Assembly (NCBI GenBank): GCA_001632435.1
Contig: KV424076.1
Span: 1 to 64,000 of the forward strand
DNA length: 64,000 nucleotides
Origin: Calocera cornea HHB12733
Taxonomy: Eukaryota; Basidiomycota; Dacrymycetes; Dacrymycetales; Dacrymycetaceae
Direction: 5' to 3'
The notes under the pieces were generated by a model. It searched no databases, was not told where the DNA came from, and worked only from the letters and a program-made list of their open reading frames with translations. The position numbers and the translations under genes were made by a program. Below, in pieces: positions 10,347 to 21,380 of this stretch (its first letter is position 1; every line of letters starts with the position of its first letter).

Positions 10347-11393
10347 GTATGCAGACGACGTTGACAAGACAAGGACATAAGCGCAACGTCAACGGCAACG
10401 AAAGAATGCCAGTGCGAGCGTCTTTGTTCTGCACGCGTGGCGTGGCCTTTCTTCGTTTCTCGGCCTGGCATCGGATATCGATCGCGTGGCTATGCAAGAA
10501 GGCGTTTATGCGCGCCGCGGACAGAACGGTCGACCCTGAGGACCTGGCTGGTCGAGGCCACCACGGCACGACCGGCTCACACAGGAGCCTCCAGTGCTTC
10601 GAAGCAAATAGAGTTGGGTGCATAGCCGTTGCATGGCTGCGGGGAGGAGAATGGAGGAAGACGAACGTGCGCTGGGAAGCGGTGCGAAACCATTACCAGC
10701 GCTAATGTGCTGTACAGCCCCAAAATACCGCGATAAGATTGCACATGTTCCTAAAATACTTCTCTGCATGCGAGTCGGGCGGAGGGTGATCAGCCAAATA
10801 ACCGAGAGACTCAGTTTCAATCCGGTTAGCTGTAGCTCGCCGTGAATTGCGGGGAAGTCTGATAGGAAGAAGTTACCAAATTGTTCTTAGCGCTCCAGCA
10901 CGTTCGTTGTGCCTGTTTTCGTAGTCGTACGAACGGTAAAGGGTAGGTAAGTCGTTGAAACAACCGAGTTGGGGTCAAGGCCGCGGGAGAGATGGCGATT
11001 CCCGCGTGGTTGCCATTGAAATGGGAAGGTGGACCCTGATGAGCGTGGAACAGGATCAGGCGCCTCTAACGTCATTCTGGGCCAGGATCCTTCTGTCGCC
11101 CACGCGACTGGCCGAGGAATGCCTGGAATGAACCGCATGCAGCACACCTCAAACATCGAGTTGTACCTCGGACGACTTCTCGGCTCCACATGAACATTGC
11201 CAGGTCAATGCGCCTACCACATGATGACTGCAGCACACGTGCGCTGGCAGCCTACCTGATCTTTGGTTGGTGAGGAGTAGGCCACTCGGTCTTCTTAGGG
11301 TTTCAGGCAGTGCATCTCAAGTTAAAAGGTCATCTGCGACCGCTGGGGACATTGTCGGCCTCTGGCAGCTTCTTTCGCTTTCCAACCGACATC
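10347..11393. other. Shared upstream region of the P450 and the MFS transporter
   Basis: About 1 kb between two divergent starts. Open frames here on both strands lack recognisable motifs and splice signals. I see no gene, RNA or repeat. Confidence 0.55.
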
Positions 11394-13206
11394 ATGAGCG
11401 GTGAACAGTCTGTGGACCGTGCGTCGGACGACAAGCTGGACGATGAGAAGGTCGTCATTCCAGTCGACGAGCACGCTGCTCAGCTCCAGGCGGACTCTCA
11501 AGCCAGGGATCCTCGCGACAAGAGCAGCAGCTTCTTTACCATTGTGGCTTCCGGCGCTGGGCTTATCAGCGATGGCTACCAGAACTCTCTCATGACGTGC
11601 GTTCGTTGATCCTAATTACAACGACCTTGAAAGCTAATGTTATCACTAGTATGACCAATGTTGTGCTTGCTTTGATCTACCCTACCAGCTACACCTCTGC
11701 GGTGTCCACTCGCGTTTCCAATGCGTTGCTCGTTGGAGAAATTATTGGGCAGATCTTCTTCGGTATCATGACCGACCGGATTGGCCGCAAGACAGCCATC
11801 GTCACCACCACTCTGTTCATTGCCCTTGGCTCTCTGATTGGCACCGCAGCTCATGGTGCTAATGGGAGCGTCGATGGTCTTTTTTGGTGCCTGACTTTTG
11901 CGCGTGGTATCACCGGCGTTGGTATGCATGCCTCTCCATGAACGAATATACATGGCTGATGTCGTTCTAGGTGTCGGTGGTGAGTACCCTGCTGGATCAG
12001 TCAGTGCTAGCGAGGCTGCCAACGAGAGGGTGCTGAAGCATCGTGGCCCTGTGTTCATCATGGTCACTAAGTATGCGCCTGCATGATTGCTAGATTCCTC
12101 TTGTTGACCGGTCTACCCTAGCTTCGTTCTGTCCTTCGGTGGCCCTCTCGCCGTCTCTATCTTCCTCATTGTCCTGAGTGCGGCCGGTGAAAACCATCTG
12201 TCGACTGTCTGGCGAGTCTGCTTCGGCATTGGAATTCTGCTGCCCTTGACTGTCCTCGTATTCCGGTTGTACATGGTGAACAGCCGACTATATCGTGCCG
12301 GTGCCATCAAGAGTACGTAGAAGTTCCTTCCTCGCGATGCGCCTTGTTCTGAATCTTATTTGGCAGGGCGTGTACCTTACGGCCTGGTGCTGAGGAAGTA
12401 CTGGAAGCGGTTGATTGGCACGTGCGGAGCCTGGTTCTTGTATGACTTTGTCACCTTCCCCAACGGTATCTTCTCCGGCACTATCATCTCTAGCGTGGTG
12501 CCGAACAAGGACATCAGGAGCACGTGAGTGTGCAGGCTCTTGCTGTGTCAACGTCTTCTAACGCATTTGTTTGCCTAGGGCTGAGTGGCAGTTACTACTG
12601 GGCACCATTGCCCTTCCCGGCGTGTTCGTTGGTGCCTTCCTTTGTGACAGGCTCGGTCGCAAGTACACAATGATGCTAGGCTTCTCTGGATATCTTGTGT
12701 TTGGGCTTATTATTGGTTGTGCATATGACCGCATCACGCAAATTGTTCCGCTCTTCGTCGTCTTCTACGGCCTGATGAACAGCTTCGGCAACCTCGGACC
12801 TGGTGACATGCTCGGACTCATCTCTTCGGAGAGCTACGCCAGTACGTACTCTTATTGGTATGCAGAAGGAGGTCTGATTGCGTTTCCAGCCGCTGTGCGC
12901 GGAACCTGTTACGGTATTTCCGCCGCCCTTGGGAAGACCGGCGCGGCTGTCGGCACCCAGGCTTTCACTCCCATCCAGAATAACCTTGGGAAGAAGTGGA
13001 CCTTTATCATCGCGGCCATCTGCGGTGTTAGCGGAATACTCGTTACTTACTTCTTTGTGCCGAAACTCACGGGAGAGGATCTGGCCAAGGAGGACGCCGA
13101 GTTTGCCCAATTTCTGGCCGAGCACGGTTGGGAAGGCGAAGTCGGTGAGGACGATGGAGAGCACCTCATTCGTGCTATTTCCAGCGAGAAGCAGATCTCT
13201 GCTTAA
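11394..13206 (+). CDS. MFS transporter, glycerophosphoinositol permease (Git1)-like
   Basis: The ATG at 11394 opens a hydrophilic N-terminus, then FFTIVASGAGLISDGYQNSLMT. After a 50-bp intron comes the first half with the MFS loop DRIGRKTA. The loop after helix 4 reads GVGGEYPAGSVSASEAANE, close to the pattern of phosphate and glycerophosphodiester symporters. The second half has YDFVTFPNGIFS and another DRLGRK loop. A further intron (GTACGT..TTCCAG near 12842-12890) restores SESYATAVRGTCYGISAALGK, the conserved cluster before helix 11. The acidic C-terminal tail ends at TAA 13206. The family imports glycerophosphoinositol or phosphate with protons at the plasma membrane. Git1-like is favoured over Pho84-like because of the SASEAAN segment. 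Confidence is high for MFS and moderate for substrate. Confidence 0.8.
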
Positions 13207-13481
13207 TTTATTCCTTCTTGTAGATCTTGTAATGCCTCCACGGAAATGTATGCCGTTACGCTCCCGGTCGGCTCGAGAAAGTCAGGCGGAGCCAACTTCC
13301 TGTAGTACTTATTGGTACCCAAACAAGGGACGGTCCCTACCTCGGTGAAACTGCTGAAGGATTGACCCTGCAGCGCCATGAGCTCCAAGGCGTCATCCCG
13401 ATTCCTCTCGTGTGGGGATAACTTGGCTTCGCGACGAGGACTATCCTTGCGGGGTTAATCAACGCTTCTGTGCTTCTTCGG

Positions 13482-14252
13482 CATAACGTGGTCCATCAGG
13501 GACCGGGTCATATCAGGGAGCGGGTCACCCACACAGCCACACCAACCTGTTACTTCGCAAATGTAGTTTCTTTTGCATCACAATACCAAATCAGTCCCAG
13601 AAAAGAGTAAGGGCTTCAGGATGACCAGATGCTGCAGTCTCCAGTTTAATTTGTTCCAGTATCTCCCCCCTAAGACCTGTATGACCTATTTACTAATGCA
13701 CAGCCACAACTGTAGAATCTTGCATCTATGGCTGATATCTCTTGCAACAAGGCCAATCTATCCAGGGCAGAGTACAGGGTATCTATTGGCTGTATATAGA
13801 AGCTGTGTGCTGCAGGGATTGGGCAGGATCTGCCTGTTTGTGGAAATCTACCCATCTGGTGGAAGATAAGGGCCATGATTGAGCATAGCTCCAAATCCAG
13901 GCCTCTCCAGCCCAATCCTTCTGGCCCATGGCTACTTCATACCCTGAACAACTGCCTCATACTCTCTACTGGACAGATTGGCCTTGTTGCAAGAGATATC
14001 AGCCATAGATGCAAGATTCTACAGTTGTGGCTGTGCATTAGTAAATAGGTCATACAGGTCTTAGGGGGGAGATACTGGAACAAATTAAACTGGAGACTGC
14101 AGCATCTGGTCATCCTGAAGCCCTTACTCTTTTCTGGGACTGATTTGGTATTGTGATGCAAAAGAAACTACATTTGCGAAGTAACAGGTTGGTGTGGCTG
14201 TGTGGGTGACCCGCTCCCTGATATGACCCGGTCCCTGATGGACCACGTTATG
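13482..14252. mobile_element. Non-autonomous inverted-repeat (foldback/MITE-like) element
   Basis: Two arms of about 295 bp are near-identical reverse complements: left 13482 to about 13778, right about 13957 to 14252. The outer end reads CATAACGTGGTCCATCAGGG on the left and its complement on the right. A non-repeated centre of about 175 bp separates them. Both arms encode the same meaningless open frame in mirror orientation. Inside each arm lie two short related units around ATCAGGGACCGGGTC and ATCAGGGAGCGGGTC. No target-site duplication is obvious just outside the ends. It sits between the stop of one transporter and the start of the next. Confidence 0.85.
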
Positions 14253-14404
14253 TCATACTCCGCAATTCAAAGAAGAATTATAAGCGACCTCCCCGGACCG
14301 ATCTCCCGCCGCAAAATGCATTCCAACGACCCGATGTACTCAAGAGTATTTATGGGGACTAGGTGCTGCTTCTTGAGCTCGTTCGACCCGCGTAATCTGA
14401 ACTC

Positions 14405-16482
14405 ATGTCTTCACCTCTGGATGATGCGAAGGAGGACAAATCGGTGATCCAGCTGGAAAACAGCGAAGTGCCGCAAACTGAATTGGAATCGTTGACATGG
14501 TGTCCTCAAGCGGAGCGCAATTTGGTCCGGAAAATCGATCTACACCTGCTGCCGATGCTGTTCTTGATCTATATCTTGTGAGACAAACTCGAACTATGTG
14601 GCAGAGCAGTGCTGATCACTGAGCCTTCTCGTAGCAATTACCTTGATCGCACGAACATTGGAAACGGTCCGTCCATGCTGACATCTAAGTCCCATGAATC
14701 ATGCTCATATTTAGTTCAGCCCGCATCGCTGGTATGGCAGACGACTTGCAGCTGGACGGCGCCCGTTACAACTGGGCCCTTTCCATATTCTTTTTCGGAT
14801 ATCTTATACTGCAAGGGCCATCAAACTTGATCTTGGCGCATACCAAGCCATCCCTCTACTTGCCAACAATCATGATCTCTTGGGCCGCCATATCGGCTTG
14901 CACCGCGGCCGTCCAATCATATAAAGGACTTCTTGTCGTTCGCTTCTTCCTCGGCGTAGTAGAGGCAGGGTACGCTCAGCCTAAAGTACGGATCCATCAG
15001 AGATACTGACATCGGGCAGTTTCTTCCCAGGTGCTATCTTCCTCCTTTCTTCGTGGTATACTCGAAAGGAGCTGGCTAAACGCGTTTGTGTTCTGTATAC
15101 TGGATCGTGAGTGGCTAGAGACCCTACTAGCTGAATGCTGCTTACCTTCCCCCCGTCCTTTTAGCATTGTCAGCGGGGCGTTCGGTGGACTCTTCGTAAG
15201 CCTGATCATCAACGGTTGACTTGGTTTCGCCTTGCTCATACCTACCTTGCTAGGCATATGGGATTACGAATAACCCGGCCGATGCTCGCGGTATCGCTGC
15301 TTGGCGTTGTGCGGTCCTTCTGTTTGCCTGCGAAGTCCTTGCTGATGCCACAGATGATAGGGCTGTTTCTGATTGAAGGGGTGTCGACCATTGCGGTAGC
15401 GGTGATGGCCATGGTCATCCTGCCGGACTTGTGAGTCAATTCTCGGCGCGCGTCACACAGACTGAAGTTCTCCAGTCCGATAACCACTAGCTGGTTGTCA
15501 GCCGAGGAGCGCAATATCGCCGATGCTCGACTGGCTCGTGATGGCCACGAACGTGGGAGGAAGAAGGCCTTCTCGTTACACGGCTTGAAGCTCGCATTGA
15601 AGGACTGGCGAACCTATCTCTTCATTCTCCGTACATACCTTTGTCCAACGACCATAGAATGTCGCTGACATTTTCAATGGCTTCGGGCTCCAGCGATGAT
15701 GACAGCGACTTGCGCTGGGACATTTACTTATTTTGTCAGTAGAAGTCGTTGTTGTGGAGTGCTGAAGCTCACGAAGACGCCTAGATTCCCACCTTGGTCG
15801 CGGACTTGGGATACACCTCCGCAGTTGCGCAAGCCATGTCTTCCCCGCCATACGTATGGGCAGGCATCTTCGTGATGACGAACGGATTCCTGTGTGACTG
15901 GGATCAGCAGCGGGCATGGCATTCTGCAGTGCCGAGTGAGTTGTGAAGTCACGTGCCCGGTTGATGGACCACTCACCCCGACGCGCCAGTCACCATCGCC
16001 GGAATCGGTTTCATCCTGTTGACCAAGGTCACGAATGATGCTGTCAAGTATTTCGCGTTGTTCCTGTGCGGGGCTGGCGTGTGGGCGCCGGTGCCCATAC
16101 TGTTGTCGTGGCTGAGCGACACGATGCGGTTCCCACCGGAGAAACGCGCGTTCGCCATCGGTAAGCAGCCAGCACGCCATGAATTTCGCTCTCTAACATG
16201 CGCATAGGGTTTGTGAACACCCTGTCGAACCTGAGCTCCGTGTACGGCAGCCAGCTATACCCGACGTCCGATGGCCCGCAGTACTGGCAAGGACACGCGG
16301 CAAATGCCGCGTTCTGCTTTGGCGGCAGTGAGTATGCGTTTAGTAGGCCGATGTCGCAGGCTGACGGTTCTGCAGCCATAGTCATTCTGCTGGCGCAGGT
16401 TGCCTTAAAGAAATGGCCGGCTCCCTCTATTGGAGAGGACGAGGAAACGACGACAGCAGACGAAATGAAGGAACCGGCGTGA
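14405..16482 (+). CDS. MFS transporter of the anion:cation symporter (Dal5/Tna1) family
   Basis: An intact gene of about 10 exons. The N-terminus is cytosolic (SPLDDAKEDKS). The first helix region reads KIDLHLLPMLFLIYIFNYLDRTNIGNARIAGM across two introns, with the family signature LDRxNIGNA. Further matches are [54 protein letters not shown] (made by a GTGCGG..GATAG intron), LPTSWLSAEER, and MMTATCAGTFTYF joined to IPTLVADLG. The last exons carry GPQYWQGHAANAAFCF. The family imports allantoate, nicotinate, pantothenate or related small anions at the plasma membrane. The specific substrate cannot be told. It begins 153 bp after the inverted-repeat element, so that element could lie in its promoter. 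Confidence 0.85.
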
Positions 16483-17127
16483 CACAAGTCGGGTGAGACA
16501 ACAGAGTCGTACGACAGTTAGCGATATGCGGGATGACATTGCCAAGATAAGTATGCGCATATCTACCACGCGAGAGGGTGTATAAATGTCAGCAAACTGC
16601 TGCGTGGAAGCGGAAGTGCGACAATACCATCGGGCCGGGATACACCAGGGTCGCCGGGGGCGTTCCGTGGAAGCCTCCATTTTAGCTATCGTGTGACCCA
16701 AATAAGGGTGTGCTGGGTTCAGCGCCTTTCGAGCTCTTTGGCCCGTGTTCGCCCTTGTATCCCGTTCGGAACGCAAAATTGATAGAGCAGTCAGGCGAGG
16801 AGCGAGAGGGACGGTGCTGTTGAGCTCGCACGTTCCACTGTCAGCGTTGGTGTGTTTACGTCGGGACGGCCGTGTGTGGATCGGAGCCAAACGGAAGCTC
16901 CGCATTTGCGAGAGGCTCATAGCCGACCCTTACGAGACGGCTCCGTCGTCACCTCTCGGCTCGGCCCCAAATCCCTCGTCACTCACAAAGCGCCGGCCTG
17001 CACTCCTCTTGCGCACTCTTCCGACGCCTCTTCTTGCCTCTGACCTCGACCCCCGGCCGTTCTCTTCTGGCACTCGACAGCACTTCATTCCAGCATACCA
17101 CTTCCTCTCCCCCATCGCGCGTGAATC
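16483..17127. other. Intergenic region with no recognised feature
   Basis: 645 bp upstream of the Ups2-like gene. A long frame crosses it but runs through C/T-rich promoter-like sequence and lacks motifs. Nothing supportable was found. Confidence 0.5.
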
Positions 17128-17787
17128 ATGGTCCAGTACTTTTCAAACGCTTTTCATTACGAGTGAGCAGTCCTGCCGCATATGTCGGTCTCAACGGCAC
17201 ATTAACCCGATTCCTAGCCACCCATGGGCGAAAGTCCAGATGGGCATGTGGCAGAAATACCCAAATCCGCAATGCGCCCATGTCATCTCCGTCGACGTCC
17301 TGGACCGTACTATCGACCCACAGACCGGCATAATACGCACCGAACGATTATTAGGGTGTAAGCAGGCGGCACCTGCGTGGGCAGTGAAGGTGCGTGGCAT
17401 CTAACGGTTACGCGTGTGCATACAACTGACGTTGAATGGCAGTTCCTTGGTGGAACCGAAGACGCTTACGTGCGGGAGGTGTCGTTCGTTGACCCGATCA
17501 CAAAAACGACCACGATCGAGTCGGTCAACCTCTCCCTGTCGGATTACCTGACCGTTGTCGAGAAGATCACCTATGTCCCGTCAATCGCCTTCCCCAAAAC
17601 TCGCACGACATTTCGACAAACCGCAGAGATCCAGGCACGACCAAAACTCTGGAAAAGCGTCGGCTGTCAGATCGAACTCATGAGCTTAGATCGGTTCAAG
17701 CAGAACGCCATCCGCGGCAAGGAGGGCTTCGAAGGTGTTCTGCGTAGATTATTCGGCGGCGACGACAACACACAGGACGCAGCATAA
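17128..17787 (+). CDS. UPS2: Ups2-like PRELI/MSF1 phospholipid-transfer protein
   Basis: Exons 17128-17162, 17218-17389 and 17443-17787 give 183 residues, the usual PRELI-domain length. The protein opens MVQYFSNAFHYDHPWAKV and continues WQKYPNPQCAHVISVDVLDR, TERLLGCKQAAPAW, FLGGTEDAYVREVSFVD and a basic helix LDRFKQNAIRGKEGFEGVLR. HPWAKV..WxKYPN..HVISVDVL and the GGT..VREVS block match yeast Ups2 better than Ups1. Ups2 with Mdm35 carries phosphatidylserine across the mitochondrial intermembrane space for conversion to phosphatidylethanolamine. The first intron splits the Asp codon after a Tyr (phase 2). The Ups1-like gene at 21381 has an intron at the equivalent place. Confidence 0.9.
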
Positions 17788-18008
17788 CGATACTGCGTGC
17801 TTTGGTGTTTAGGCCAGCGTCGTGTTTTTCGGGTTTTAGGTCTCCCTTACAATCTCACCCAATTACCTCAAAATCGCAGTGTAACAATGTCGTGATGCAC
17901 AATATATCCCCGTTTGCCCCGTATCATGGTTCCATAGTGTGCATTGCAGCATATATGGGCTCATACAAAAGAACTCGAGTGTAAGACCAAACCACCTGCC
18001 GCGCACAA

Positions 18009-18698
18009 TTACTGCGGGGCAGGAACCTCCTCAACCGAGAACATCTCCGCGCGCTTCTCGGCGATACGGGTCGCACGACGCTCGCGAGCGGCCTGAAGAA
18101 CCATTGTAAGCATGCAATCGCAGTTGAGGAACAAGGCGTAGGCATACCTTGTTCTTGACACGGCGAGCCTCGGCCTGGTCGGAGAGAACCTTGGTACGGG
18201 TCTTCTCGGCCTTTGCACGGTGGATGTACTCCATGAGCACACGCTTGTTCTTGAAAACGTTACCCTTGGACTTCTGGTAGAGCTGGTGGTAGCTATATGC
18301 ACTGTCAGATGCCGTTCTGGAGACGAAAACAATTTTACTCACAGATGCTTGTCAATCTTGCCTGCCTCACGATACTTCCGCAGTAACCGCCTCAGCACAC
18401 GCTGCCTCCTCATCCACTGAACCTTCGTGGGGAAACGGGCCTCCGCAGTACCCTTCCTCTTACCGGGGCCGGTGTGCCTGCCCTTTCTCTTGGCGGCGAG
18501 GAGGTCCTGAGTGCGGGCGCGGGAGTGGATGACGGTGGGCTTGATGATAACGCGGCCATCCTTGATGAGCTTCTTGATGTGGGAGCGGGAGTTGGCGTTG
18601 CCGATCTCAGACTGCTCAGCGGGGTCGAGCCAGATCTTGCGCTTGCCGACGCCGGCGACGGACGCGGCGAGGCGCTTTTGGGAACGGAGGTTGACCAT
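18009..18698 (-). CDS. RPL19: 60S ribosomal protein eL19
   Basis: Exons (minus strand) 18698-18343, 18292-18148 and 18092-18009 give 194 residues. The sequence is diagnostic: [19 protein letters not shown]-like [25 protein letters not shown], the basic block [53 protein letters not shown], and a C-terminal helix rich in Arg, Lys, Glu and Ala. eL19 is part of the large subunit near the exit tunnel and forms an intersubunit bridge through its C-terminal helix. Introns are 50 and 55 bp. Its 3' end faces that of the Ups2-like gene with only 221 bp between stops. Its start is about 810 bp from the oppositely oriented D-amino-acid oxidase. Confidence 0.97.
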
Positions 18699-19246
18699 GT
18701 CGGCTGGCAGAGAGGGTGTCAATACGGTGTAAAAGCGGCGGAAAAGGAGGGTGAAAAGAGGAGATGGTGAGAATCGAGATATGGCTCGCCGATGCAGGCG
18801 ATGGATGCGCCCGAATCGAGTCAAAATGAGGTGGATTCTCACCTGTCCGGGGGTCGGTGATGCTGGTCGACGTCGATGTGACTAGATGGAGCCCACCCTT
18901 TGCGTCCGTGTACGGCTTCGCTCCTCCACCCGACGCGACCGGCCCTCAAGTGGTACTGTACAGCTTCAGCCACCCACCTCGGAAGCAAATGGAGGCGCGC
19001 ACTGACCAATTGCTCAATGCTCAGGCGCTGGCTTCCACCCGGGCCCGCCCTGTCGGCGCATCGGGAAGCGCGGGTTCTATCAATGATCCGGTCGATAAGG
19101 ACAGGCATCAAGAAGAAGCGCGGAAAAGGTGTTTTCCAACACCCCATAAAGGCGTTCCGTCGCACTTAGGCGCGCGCGAGGCGGCCGCTCACTCCTATTA
19201 TCCGTCGACCATCCGGCGAAAACACCCACTAAGATCCTGTAGATTT

Positions 19247-19360
19247 CCGACAGCAGCGCCGGCGACACGGTGGATGCTACTTATACGTGCACAGTGCCGC
19301 TGTCCGACATCAGCGCCGGCGACACGGCGCACGCTACTTATACGTGGGCAGTGCCGTAAC
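19247..19360. repeat. 57-bp tandem repeat, two units, upstream of the D-amino-acid oxidase
   Basis: Units 19247-19303 and 19304-19360 both start CCGACA and contain CAGCGCCGGCGACACGG, then GCTACTTATACGTG and CAGTGCCG. They differ at only a few positions. They end about 50 bp before a TATA box (TATAAA at 19412-19417) that precedes the ATG at 19508 by 96 bp. They could be a duplicated upstream activating element. Confidence 0.85.
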
Positions 19361-19411
19361 AACGGCTCGCACATCTCGCCGCATAGGCGTGGCCTCTTTC
19401 TTGCGCGGTGG

Positions 19412-19417
19412 TATAAA
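19412..19417 (+). promoter_or_regulatory. TATA box of the D-amino-acid oxidase
   Basis: TATAAA in GGTATAAAGGG, 91 bp before the start codon. Immediately downstream of the 57-bp tandem repeat. Confidence 0.6.
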
Positions 19418-19507
19418 GGGCACCCGGCTCTCGCGGTACAGCAGTCTCAGCAGGCTTCAGTCCGCCTTGCCTCTGGTCATCTCCGGCGAGCGTTCCTCCC
19501 ACCACCA

Positions 19508-20729
19508 ATGCAGCTTCACGAAACTCCGGTTGTTGTCGTCGGCTGCGGCGTAGCAGGTCTCTCCGCGGCCTACCAGCTCGCGGATGCCGGGTACCACGTG
19601 ACGATCCTGGCGAAGGAGGTACAGCCTCGCCTGCCGTGCTTCGCGCTTCTTCTCTCAACTTCGCCCGCTTTGGTAGATGCCCGGGGACAACGACATCAAC
19701 TACACGTCTGACTGGGCCGGCGCGGGGCTCGGCTTCGTCGGCGCGCGGACGTCCTCCTCGCAGCGCGTCTCGCAAGAGACGTTCTGGACGTTCTGGGACA
19801 TCTCGGCCAAGTACACCCCGGAAGAATGCGGTGTTTCCCGGGTTACCCAGGAAACGTACTACGATAAGCAGCCCGATATGGGCCAGATATGGTACACCAA
19901 GGAAGCGCCCGCCGTGAGACGTTTCCATGCTCGGAAGGTGCACGCCGTCCTTACGGTACTTGTCAGTTCCGCTTCATGAAGCAAGGCGAGTACCCAGAAC
20001 CGTACGCCTTCGGCATCTCCTACACGAGCATGACGGTCGAGCCACCGCGCTACCTCCCGTGGCTGGTCAAGCAAGTGCAGGCGAAGGGCGTCAAGATCCT
20101 GCGCGTGCAGGTCGACTCCCTCCGCGGTGCGCTCGAGCATGTGCCCGAGGCGAAGGCCATCATCAACTGCTCTGGGATCGGGTCGCGATACCTGAAGGAC
20201 GTGCTTGACCAGACTGTCTTCCCGGAGCGGGGACAGACCTGCGTCATCCGGACAAGTTTTAAGAAGGTACGTTAAGCATCCCCATGTGAGATCGTATCTC
20301 AGCCTTGTTTAGATGATCATCCGCAGCGGCGCCGAGTACACCTACCTGATCCCCCGCCCTGCGAGCGGCCTTCTCGTCCTAGGCGGGATCAACGAGCCGT
20401 TCAACACCTCCCCCGAGCCGAACCCCGCCTCGCGGGAGATGTTCAAGCAGCGGGCGTACAAGATGTGCCCTGAGCTCGGGCCCCCGGAGCAGATGGAGTT
20501 CGTCAAGGATATTGTGGGGGTGAGGAGCACGAGGAAGGGAGGATATCGGCTTGAGAGGCAGGACGGGGGGAAGGTGCCGATCGTCCATTCCTATGGTTTG
20601 CAGTGGTTTCATCCCGCGCTGTGTGTACGTTGCTGAGTGCTTGATGCAGGATACAACGGCGGAGGATACCAAGCGTCGATGGGCGCCGCCAAGGAGGTCG
20701 TCCGGCTGCTGCGGGGCGAGGATTGCTGA
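19508..20729 (+). CDS. D-amino-acid oxidase family flavoenzyme
   Basis: Exons 19508-19618, 19677-19913, 19967-20266, 20313-20595 and 20650-20729 give 336 residues, normal for the family. The FAD dinucleotide fold starts at once: VVVVGCGVAGLSAAYQLADAGYHVTI, with GxGxxG. Then follow DWAGAG, the substrate-side segment PPRYLPWLVKQV, INCSGIGSRYL, RGQTCVIR, YTYLIPRP, GGINEP, and the FAD end motif HSYGYNGGGYQASMGAAKEVVRLL joined across the last intron. Such enzymes oxidise neutral D-amino acids or D-aspartate to keto acids, ammonia and peroxide. The C-terminus is RGEDC, with no SKL-type peroxisomal signal, although most fungal D-amino-acid oxidases carry one. A TATA box and a tandem repeat lie upstream. 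Confidence 0.92.
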
Positions 20730-21380
20730 CATTCTAGTATCTCTCGCCAGATTGTATTTGTATGCTATGAAAGGACATTGGGCTGGTCTCCCAATGAGAT
20801 GAATCACGTGGTTTCAAATAGTTGGCCTAGTTCGGAGCGGAGAGAGATCCGGTCCCACCCTAGGCAGTGATGTCGCGCGAGGCACGTGCTGGTTGCGAGC
20901 GTGGGTATGACGGGCGGAGAGTGCATTGATCAATACACCTTGCCGACAATAGCAAGACAGTTTAGCATCGATCGATACTCAGTGTGCATCCCAACCAAGT
21001 GATAGTCGAAGCAGCGCGCCATGGTGGTTGACAACAAAGCCCGCCCGTGCGGCGATGCAGAAGACGCGGCTGAGAGGTCGTGTGCGTTTGCCGTTTGCCG
21101 GGGAAGCCGCGGGGCCACGCGATGTAGCCGGCGCGGGAGCAAAATGTGGATTGTGGGGCTTACGGTAGGTCGGCAGGATCCTTCTTCTGGCGCGGCTGCT
21201 CACGAGACCGCGATTTCGCCCCTTGCCAGCCTCGACTTTGTGACAAACCGAGTCGCTCGACCAGCAGCAACCCGCGACTGCGTACGACCTCGTATTTGAG
21301 TGGTCGGGCGACTCTGCCCCTTCGCACTCTCTCCCAACCACCGTCTCCCCTCCCAATACCCTTCCAGTTTACCACGAGCG
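20730..21380. other. Intergenic region with no recognised feature
   Basis: 651 bp between the oxidase stop and the Ups1-like start. C/T-rich near its right end, as in a fungal promoter. Nothing else is supportable. Confidence 0.5.

Noticed and set aside
15570..15760. Apparent frame break in the Dal5-type transporter
   Set aside because: An intron ending GGGCTCCAG and another with donor GTCAGT give MMTATCAGTFTYF-IPTLV, the family reading.
18857..19507. Upstream extension of the oxidase frame to 18857
   Set aside because: The extension covers the 57-bp tandem repeat and the TATA box. The FAD motif begins normally after the ATG at 19508.
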